Below are positions 6,678 to 11,134 of a stretch of DNA of 11,134 bases, piece by piece. A model generated the notes under the pieces. That model saw only the letters and a program-made list of their open reading frames with translations. It did not search any database and had not been told where the DNA came from. Position 1 is the first letter of the stretch. Each line of letters opens with the position of its first letter. The translations under genes were made by a program, and so were the position numbers. The stretch is from Candidatus Odyssella thessalonicensis (GTDB taxonomy: Bacteria > Pseudomonadota > Alphaproteobacteria > Bin65), in the NCBI GenBank assembly GCA_005240015.1, contig SBBV01000230.1:1-11134 (forward strand), given 5' to 3'.

Positions 6678-8813
6678 ATGGCCACGCGCGCGCAACGCTG
6701 GAAGCGCCGGCTCCGCCGTCTCGCCCTGGGCGCGGCGGCAGGGGCCGGCGTCCTCGTCGGCGCATTCGCGGTGCTCGATCGCGTCTATCCGCTCGACCTC
6801 TCGCGCGCGCATGAGGTCTCGGCCGTCGTCGCCGACCGCGACGGCCGCATGCTGCGCGCGTTCACGACTGAAGCCGGCACCTGGCGCCTGGCCGCGCGGC
6901 CCGACGAGGTCTCGCCGCTCTATTTGAAGATGCTGCTCGCCTACGAGGACCGGCGCTTCCGCTACCACCCCGGTGTCGACCCCGCGGCCGTCCTGCGCGC
7001 GGCGTGGCAGTGGGCCGCGAACGGCCGCATCGTCTCGGGCGGCTCCACGCTCAGCATGCAGGTGGCGCGCTTGCTCGAGCCGGCGCCGCGCAGCCTTGCC
7101 GCCAAGGCGAAGCAGGCGTTCCGCGCGCTGCAGCTGGAGCTGACGCTCTCGAAGGACGAGATCCTCTCGCTCTATCTCGCGCGCGCACCCTATGGCGGCA
7201 ACCTCGAAGGCGTGCGCGCAGCCTCGCTCGCCTGGCTCGGCAAGGAGCCGAAGCACCTCACCGCCGGCGAGGCCGCGCTCCTGATCGCGCTGCCGCAGTC
7301 GCCGGCCGCGACGCGGCCGGATCGCCGCCCAGAGGCGGCCAAGGCCGCGCGCGACAAGATCCTCTCGGTGCTCGAGGCGCGCGGCGTGATCTCGCCGACG
7401 ATGGCGGCCGAAGCGCGCGCCGAGCCGCTGCCGCGCCTGCGCCGTCCGCTGCCGTTCCTGGCGCCGCACGCGACCGCCGAGCTGCGCGCCCGGCAGCCCA
7501 AGGCCGCGCGCATCGCCAGCACGCTCGACGCGCGTCTCCAGGAGGCGATGGAGGCGCTGGCGCGCTCCGAGCTTTCCGGCATCGCGCCCGAGGCCAATAT
7601 CGCGATCCTCGTCGCCGACCACACGAGCGGAGAGATCCGCGCCTATGTCGGCTCGGCCGAGTTCTTCGATGCGCGCCGCCAAGGCCAGGTCGACATGGTG
7701 CGCGCGATCCGCTCGCCGGGCTCGACCTTGAAGCCGTTCGTCTACGGCTTGGGCTTCGATCTCGGGCTCGTCCATCCCGAGACCATCGTCACCGACGGGC
7801 CCGCGCGCTTCGGCAGCTACGCGCCCGAGAATTTCCAGCGCCACTACATGGGCGAGGTGAGCGTGCGCGTGGCGCTGCAGCAATCGCTCAACGTGCCGGC
7901 CGTGGCGGTGCTCGACGGCGTCGGGCCCGAGCGCTTCGCCGGCCTGTTGCGCGCGGCCGGCATCACCCTGCAATTCGAGAACACGGGCGAGCGGCCCGGA
8001 CTGCCGGTGGCGCTCGGCGGCGTCGGCACGAGCCTCTCCGACCTCGTGACGCTCTACGCCGCGCTCGGCAATCGCGGCGTGGCGCGCCCGCTCCGCCTCG
8101 AGGCACGCGCTGCGCCCGCGGCCGAAGGCAAGCGCATCCTCTCGGCCGGCGCCGCGTGGCACTTGGCGCGCATCCTGGAATCGGCGCCGCCGCCCAACGA
8201 CGCGGTGCCTCGCAACTTCCTCAATCGCCCGTTCGACATCGCCTACAAGACCGGCACGTCCTACGGGTTCCGCGATGCCTGGGCGGTCGGCTACGACGGC
8301 AAGCACGTGATCGGCGTCTGGGTCGGCCGGCCCGACGGGACACCCTCGCCCGACCGCTACGGCCGCGCCACGGCGCTTCCAATCTTGTTCAAGGCGTTCG
8401 ACCTCGTGCCCGAGAGCAGGAACGGCAGCGCCGGCCGCGCGATGCCCGAGCGGCCCGCCGACGCCGTGCTCGCGGCCAACGATCGCTTGCCTGAGACCCT
8501 GCGGCGCTATCAGCCGCGGCACCTGCGCGCGGCATCGCCGGGCAAGCCCACGGGTACGCTCGCGATCAGTTTTCCGCCGGCCGGCGCCACCGTGGCGCTC
8601 GAGCAGAAGGGCGAGGCGAAGCCGCACCTCTTCCTCGTCGCCGAGGGCGGCGCCAAGCCTTTGCGCTGGCTCGTCAACGGCCGGCCGGTCGAAGCGCCGG
8701 CCGACGCGCGCCAGATCTTCTGGCGCATCGACGGTGAAGGCTTCGTGCGCGTCACCGTCATCGACGCTGACGGCCACAGCGCCTCGGTCCAGGCGCGGAT
8801 CAGGATTTACTGA
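6678..8813 (+). CDS. pbpC: Penicillin-binding protein 1C (bifunctional GT51/transpeptidase)
   Basis: This encodes a 711-residue class A penicillin-binding protein that polymerises lipid II into glycan strands and cross-links peptides in the periplasm. A basic N-terminus and one membrane segment (about 16-33) anchor it. The GT51 domain (about 50-240) has EDRRFRYHPG at 90-99 with catalytic Glu90, GGSTLSMQ at 121-128, and KDEILSLYL at 159-167. The transpeptidase domain (about 300-575) has SxxK as Ser350-Thr-Leu-Lys353, SxN as Ser403-Leu-Asn405, and KTGTS at 524-528, so both active sites look complete. Residues about 620-711 form the PBP1C-specific C-terminal domain (BiPBP_C type). It is slightly shorter than E. 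coli PBP1C. The ATG at 6678 lies 8 bases after the macroglobulin stop with no good Shine-Dalgarno sequence, suggesting co-transcription and translational coupling. Identity is firm; how much it contributes to wall synthesis is not visible. Confidence 0.96.
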   Translation: MATRAQRWKRRLRRLALGAAAGAGVLVGAFAVLDRVYPLDLSRAHEVSAVVADRDGRMLRAFTTEAGTWRLAARPDEVSPLYLKMLLAYEDRRFRYHPGVDPAAVLRAAWQWAANGRIVSGGSTLSMQVARLLEPAPRSLAAKAKQAFRALQLELTLSKDEILSLYLARAPYGGNLEGVRAASLAWLGKEPKHLTAGEAALLIALPQSPAATRPDRRPEAAKAARDKILSVLEARGVISPTMAAEARAEPLPRLRRPLPFLAPHATAELRARQPKAARIASTLDARLQEAMEALARSELSGIAPEANIAILVADHTSGEIRAYVGSAEFFDARRQGQVDMVRAIRSPGSTLKPFVYGLGFDLGLVHPETIVTDGPARFGSYAPENFQRHYMGEVSVRVALQQSLNVPAVAVLDGVGPERFAGLLRAAGITLQFENTGERPGLPVALGGVGTSLSDLVTLYAALGNRGVARPLRLEARAAPAAEGKRILSAGAAWHLARILESAPPPNDAVPRNFLNRPFDIAYKTGTSYGFRDAWAVGYDGKHVIGVWVGRPDGTPSPDRYGRATALPILFKAFDLVPESRNGSAGRAMPERPADAVLAANDRLPETLRRYQPRHLRAASPGKPTGTLAISFPPAGATVALEQKGEAKPHLFLVAEGGAKPLRWLVNGRPVEAPADARQIFWRIDGEGFVRVTVIDADGHSASVQARIRIY

Positions 8814-8843
8814 AAGCATTCGGGCGCCGTGCCCTCACCTCCC

Positions 8844-8869
8844 ATTGCTGCGCCAAGCGGCGCAGCAAT
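8844..8869 (+). terminator. Likely terminator hairpin of the macroglobulin-pbpC unit
   Basis: A perfect 11-bp stem (ATTGCTGCGCC/GGCGCAGCAAT) with loop AAGC begins 30 bases after the pbpC stop. It lacks a clear T-run, so termination here is inferred from stem strength and from the convergent arrangement. Confidence 0.4.
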
Positions 8870-8942
8870 CGGCCCCTCCTCTCCCGGAGGGAGAGGGGCG
8901 AGGATCGCGCGCTTCTCTCTCCCGCTTGCGGGAGAGAAGGGG

Positions 8943-8970
8943 CCCATTCGCCGCTCTTGCGGCGAATGGG
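8943..8970 (-). terminator. Likely terminator hairpin of the nitronate monooxygenase gene
   Basis: A perfect 12-bp stem (CCCATTCGCCGC/GCGGCGAATGGG) with a 4-base loop lies 21 bases past the TGA of the minus-strand gene. It has no strong T-run on the minus strand. It is part of the larger palindromic element. Confidence 0.4.
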
Positions 8971-8991
8971 AAGTGAGGGCACGGCGCTCAA

Positions 8992-10080
8992 TCACGACGA
9001 AAGCGCACGCCGCGTTTCCTCGCTCTCGTTCACCAGCACGCGCACCAGCTCGGCCGCCTTCATGCGGCGCGCGAGGCGGAGGCCCTGCCCGGCCCAGAGC
9101 GAAAGCCGCTCGGCGTCGCCGGCCTTGGCGGCGGCGTTGCGCATCGGACGCGTCAGCGCGTTCTGCAGCGGGAACGGCGCGATCGCGTCGGCGGCCGTGC
9201 GCTCGACCTCGTCCATGAACGCGTTGACGACGCCGCGCGCGGGCCGGCCCGAAAACGCGCGCGTCAGCGCGGTGCGGTCCTCGGGCGCCTTTGTGAGCGC
9301 CGCCTTGTAGGCATCGGGCACGCCGGCTTCGTCTGAGACCAGGAACGCCGTGCCCATCGCAACCGCGACCGCGCCGAGCGCCTCCGCGGCGACGATGCCG
9401 CGCCCGTCCATGATGCCGCCCGAGGCGATCACCGGCAGCTCGCCGACCGCGTCGACCAGCGCCGGCACCAGCGCCACGATCCCGACCATCGCGCGCTCGA
9501 ACGGCGCCGCGAAGGTGCCGCGATGGGCACCCGCCTCGCTGCCCTGGGCCACGATCGCGTCGACGCCGGCCGCAACGAGCCGGCGCCCTTCCTCGACCGT
9601 CGTGGCCGTGCCCATCACGTAGGTGCCGTCGGCCTTGAAGCGCGCGAGCAGCGCCGGCGCCGGCATGCCGAAGGTGAAGCTGAACACGGGCACGCGCGCG
9701 GCCAGCACCGCCTCCATCTGCGCCGGCACCGGATCGCTCTGCGGCGGCGGCGGCTCGGGCGGCGGCAGGCCGAGGGCTGAATGGTGCCGCGCCATGAGCG
9801 CCAGCATCGCCGGCGGTACCGGCCCTTGATCGCCGGCCTTCTCGTAGCCGCCGGCGAAGAGGTTCACGCCGAACGGCTTCTGGGTGCGCCGGCGCACCTC
9901 GGCGATCGCCTCGGCGGTCTGCTGCGGCGTGAGATAGGCGCAGGCGAGCGAGCCGAGCCCGCCGGCGTTCGAGACCGCGGCGACCAGCGCAGGCGTGCTG
10001 CCGCCGCCACCCATCGGCGCCTGGATGATCGGGTGGGCAATGCCGAGGCGCTGGCAGAAGGCACGGATTTTCGGGTTCAT
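8992..10080 (-). CDS. Nitronate monooxygenase-family FMN enzyme
   Basis: This encodes a 362-residue TIM-barrel flavoprotein of the nitronate monooxygenase (2-nitropropane dioxygenase) family. These enzymes use FMN to oxidise alkyl nitronates; close relatives are NADH:quinone reductases, so the substrate is open. Visible motifs: HPIIQAPMGGGG at 16-27, AVSNAGGLGSL at 35-45, FGVNLFAGG at 70-78, VFSFTFGMP at 132-140, AQGSEAGAHRG at 178-188 with His186 as the expected catalytic base, and IASGGIMDGRGI at 218-229 for FMN phosphate binding, followed by AVAMGTAFL. A proline-rich loop (106-119) is unusual-looking but sits in a variable region. No signal peptide: cytoplasmic. The ATG at 10078-10080 is chosen because the family-like sequence starts there; a GAGG sits only 2 bases before it. 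The frame is open up to 10311, but that part covers a palindromic repeat and is not coding. It diverges from a LysR-type gene, its likely regulator. Confidence 0.92.
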   Translation of the reverse strand: MNPKIRAFCQRLGIAHPIIQAPMGGGGSTPALVAAVSNAGGLGSLACAYLTPQQTAEAIAEVRRRTQKPFGVNLFAGGYEKAGDQGPVPPAMLALMARHHSALGLPPPEPPPPQSDPVPAQMEAVLAARVPVFSFTFGMPAPALLARFKADGTYVMGTATTVEEGRRLVAAGVDAIVAQGSEAGAHRGTFAAPFERAMVGIVALVPALVDAVGELPVIASGGIMDGRGIVAAEALGAVAVAMGTAFLVSDEAGVPDAYKAALTKAPEDRTALTRAFSGRPARGVVNAFMDEVERTAADAIAPFPLQNALTRPMRNAAAKAGDAERLSLWAGQGLRLARRMKAAELVRVLVNESEETRRALSS

Positions 10081-10172
10081 GACCTCGGTTCTAGGCCGAA
10101 CCTGCGAGCGCGAAAAATGATTTGTTGTGAATGAACTTATCTGAAATGATGATATGGAGATCGTGCGGTCCC
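10081..10172. promoter_or_regulatory. AT-rich divergent promoter region
   Basis: Bases 10111-10157 are strikingly AT-rich against the surrounding GC-rich DNA and lie between divergent flavoenzyme and LysR genes. AAATGAT occurs at 10115-10121 and 10144-10150, with GAATGAA between them at 10129-10135, giving roughly 14-15 base spacing. LysR-type regulators usually bind dyads in such shared regions, but no convincing T-N11-A dyad is claimed. No specific -35/-10 pair could be assigned with confidence on either strand. Confidence 0.4.
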
Positions 10173-10284
10173 CGCGTAGGGGCGCGCTGCGCGCGCCCTC
10201 TTTCCACCGGCAGAGCGCTCGCTGCCAAATGAGCGCGAACGCCGTACCGGCGGGGCCCGGGCGCGCGCAGCGCGCCCCTACGCG
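10173..10284. repeat. Perfect 26-bp inverted repeat enclosing 60 bases
   Basis: Bases 10173-10198 are the exact reverse complement of 10259-10284 (26 of 26). The outer part of each arm reads GTAGGGGCGCGC inward. The 60 bases between (10199-10258) include a small GCGCTC/GAGCGC hairpin (10215-10220/10231-10236) and have no credible gene. No target-site duplication is evident at the flanks. The element lies entirely within the LysR gene's upstream region, ending 26 bases before its ATG, so it may be part of the LysR leader. It resembles a small non-autonomous mobile or REP-like element; GTAGGGGCG-type palindromes are recalled as dispersed in many bacteria. Confidence 0.8.
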
Positions 10285-10310
10285 TGAGACGCCAAGCGCA
10301 GGAGAAAACA

Positions 10311-11134
10311 ATGGACGCCGGTGATCTCTCCGTCTTCGCCGCCGTGGCCCGCGCGGGCGGCATCAATCGCGCGGCGCAGGCGCTCAACACCGTGCAGTCG
10401 AACGTGACCCAGCGCATCCGCCTCCTGGAGCGCGAGCTCGGCGTGCCGCTGTTCCATCGCCACAGCCGCGGCGTCACGCTCACGCCGGCGGGCGCGCAGC
10501 TGCTCCCTTACGCGCAGCGCATCGGGCACTTGATCGGCGAGGCGCGGCGCGCCGCCACCAACGGCACGGAGCCGGCGGGGCGCCTTACGATCGGCTCGCT
10601 CGAGACCACCGCCGCGCGGCGCCTCCCGCCGGTGCTCTCCGCCTACACGCGCGCCTATCCCAGGGTCGACATCGTGCTCGAGACCGGGACCACGGCCGAG
10701 CTCGTCGCGAAGGTCGCGGAGCGGCGGCTCGAAGGCGCCTTCGTCGTGGGCCCGGTCGATCACCCCGAGCTCGTGAGCGAGCCGATGATCGAGGAGGAAC
10801 TCGTGTTCCTCACCGCACCCGGCGGGCCGAACCTCGAGACGTATCTCCGCCGCGCCGCGCGCGGCGAGATCGAGATCAAGATCCTCGTGCTGCGCGCGGG
10901 CTGTTCCTACCGACAGCGGCTCGAGCAGTTCCTCGCCGGCCGCGGGCTCCTGGGGCTGCGCCGACTCGAGTTCGGCACCGTCGACGGCATCCTGGGCTGC
11001 GTCGGCGCCGGCATCGGCGTCACGATGATGCCGCGCGCGATCGTGGCGCCGCAGCTCGCCGAGCGCCGCATCGCCGCCCACCGGCTGCCGGCGCGCGAGG
11101 GGCGCGTGACGACGGTGTTCGCGCGCCCCTCGCG
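10311..11134 (+). CDS. LysR-type transcriptional regulator, 3' end cut by window
   Basis: The open frame runs from the ATG at 10311 to the last base with no stop, giving 274 residues of an expected 295-305. AGGAG at 10300-10304, 6 bases before the ATG, supports the start. Residues about 1-60 are the winged helix-turn-helix (LSVFAAVARAGGINRAAQAL, then QSNVTQRIRLLERELG and LFHRHSRGVTLTPAG); a linker helix follows, then the effector-binding domain from about residue 90 (GRLTIGSLETTAARRLPPVL). LRAGCSYRQRLEQFL at about 194-208 and GTVDGILGCVGAGIGVTMMP at about 222-241 match the second half of the LysR effector domain. It is divergent from the nitronate monooxygenase-family gene and probably controls it and itself in response to a small molecule, which cannot be named. 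No disruption is seen in the visible part. Confidence 0.93.
   Translation, partial: MDAGDLSVFAAVARAGGINRAAQALNTVQSNVTQRIRLLERELGVPLFHRHSRGVTLTPAGAQLLPYAQRIGHLIGEARRAATNGTEPAGRLTIGSLETTAARRLPPVLSAYTRAYPRVDIVLETGTTAELVAKVAERRLEGAFVVGPVDHPELVSEPMIEEELVFLTAPGGPNLETYLRRAARGEIEIKILVLRAGCSYRQRLEQFLAGRGLLGLRRLEFGTVDGILGCVGAGIGVTMMPRAIVAPQLAERRIAAHRLPAREGRVTTVFARPS

Larger units (their letters stand above)
8824..8987. repeat. Nested palindromic intergenic element (REP/BIME-like)
   Basis: Outer arms 8824-8846 and 8965-8987 are reverse complements over 23 bases with one mismatch (8839/8972). Inside are four hairpins: 8844-8854/8859-8869 (11 bp, perfect, 4-base loop), 8879-8885/8889-8895 (CTCTCCC/GGGAGAG), 8916-8925/8928-8937 (CTCTCCCGC-type, 10 bp) and 8943-8954/8959-8970 (12 bp, perfect, 4-base loop). 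The element fills almost all the space between the convergent pbpC and nitronate monooxygenase genes, beginning 11 bases after one stop and ending 5 bases before the other. CCTCTCCC-GGGAGAGG palindromes are recalled as common dispersed elements in alphaproteobacteria. It probably also serves as a two-way transcription terminator. Confidence 0.75.

Noticed and set aside
1255..6765. A 1836-codon open frame on the minus strand, antisense to the whole macroglobulin gene
   Set aside because: Its translation is low-complexity, rich in Arg, Ala, His, Glu, Asp and Val, with no domain patterns. It is the expected mirror of a gene with strong G/C at third positions, which removes stop codons on the opposite strand.
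6621..8819. A 732-codon open frame antisense to pbpC
   Set aside because: Same compositional artefact; the plus strand carries complete GT51 and transpeptidase motifs.
8824..8987. Possible CRISPR or small array from the repeated CTCTCCC hairpins
   Set aside because: The units are palindromes of differing sequence without regular direct repeats or spacers.
10081..10311. N-terminal extension of the nitronate monooxygenase frame
   Set aside because: It runs through the 26-bp inverted repeat and the AT-rich intergenic region, and family-like sequence begins at the ATG at 10080.
10278..11081. A 267-codon minus-strand open frame at the right end
   Set aside because: It is antisense to a clear LysR gene with a good ribosome site and both LysR domains.

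Overview
This is a very GC-rich chromosomal window, with strong G/C preference at third codon positions, most likely from an alphaproteobacterium. That guess rests on base composition, the envelope gene pair and the CCTCTCCC-type intergenic palindromes; no rRNA or marker gene confirms it. No tRNA, rRNA, CRISPR array, insertion sequence or phage gene was seen.

Layout, left to right. (1) Bases 1-218 hold no gene. They carry a cluster of short palindromes, a TTCGTG-repeat tract and a strong hairpin that ends the first gene. (2) A small lipoprotein gene (minus, 219-575) and a DUF985/cupin_5 gene (minus, 719-1258) come next. (3) Diverging from the cupin gene is a two-gene plus-strand unit: a 1748-residue bacterial alpha-2-macroglobulin with an intact thioester motif (1423-6669), followed after 8 bases by penicillin-binding protein 1C, pbpC (6678-8813). 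(4) A 164-base structured element with nested palindromes (8824-8987) separates pbpC from a convergent nitronate monooxygenase-family gene (minus, 8992-10080). (5) A divergent intergenic region of 230 bases contains an AT-rich stretch and a perfect 26-bp inverted repeat. (6) A LysR-type regulator (plus, from 10311) runs off the right edge without a stop.

How the genes relate. The alpha-2-macroglobulin and PBP1C pair is a known conserved partnership: PBP1C polymerises and cross-links peptidoglycan, and the macroglobulin is thought to trap foreign proteases that reach the periplasm. Here the macroglobulin has a type I signal peptide with no lipobox cysteine, unlike the lipoprotein form in Escherichia coli, and it carries a TPR-like N-terminal region. 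The LysR gene and the flavin enzyme are divergently arranged, the classic layout of a regulator and its target.

No clearly new multi-gene system was found. The most unusual content is non-coding: three distinct palindromic repeat elements in about 11 kb, all between genes.
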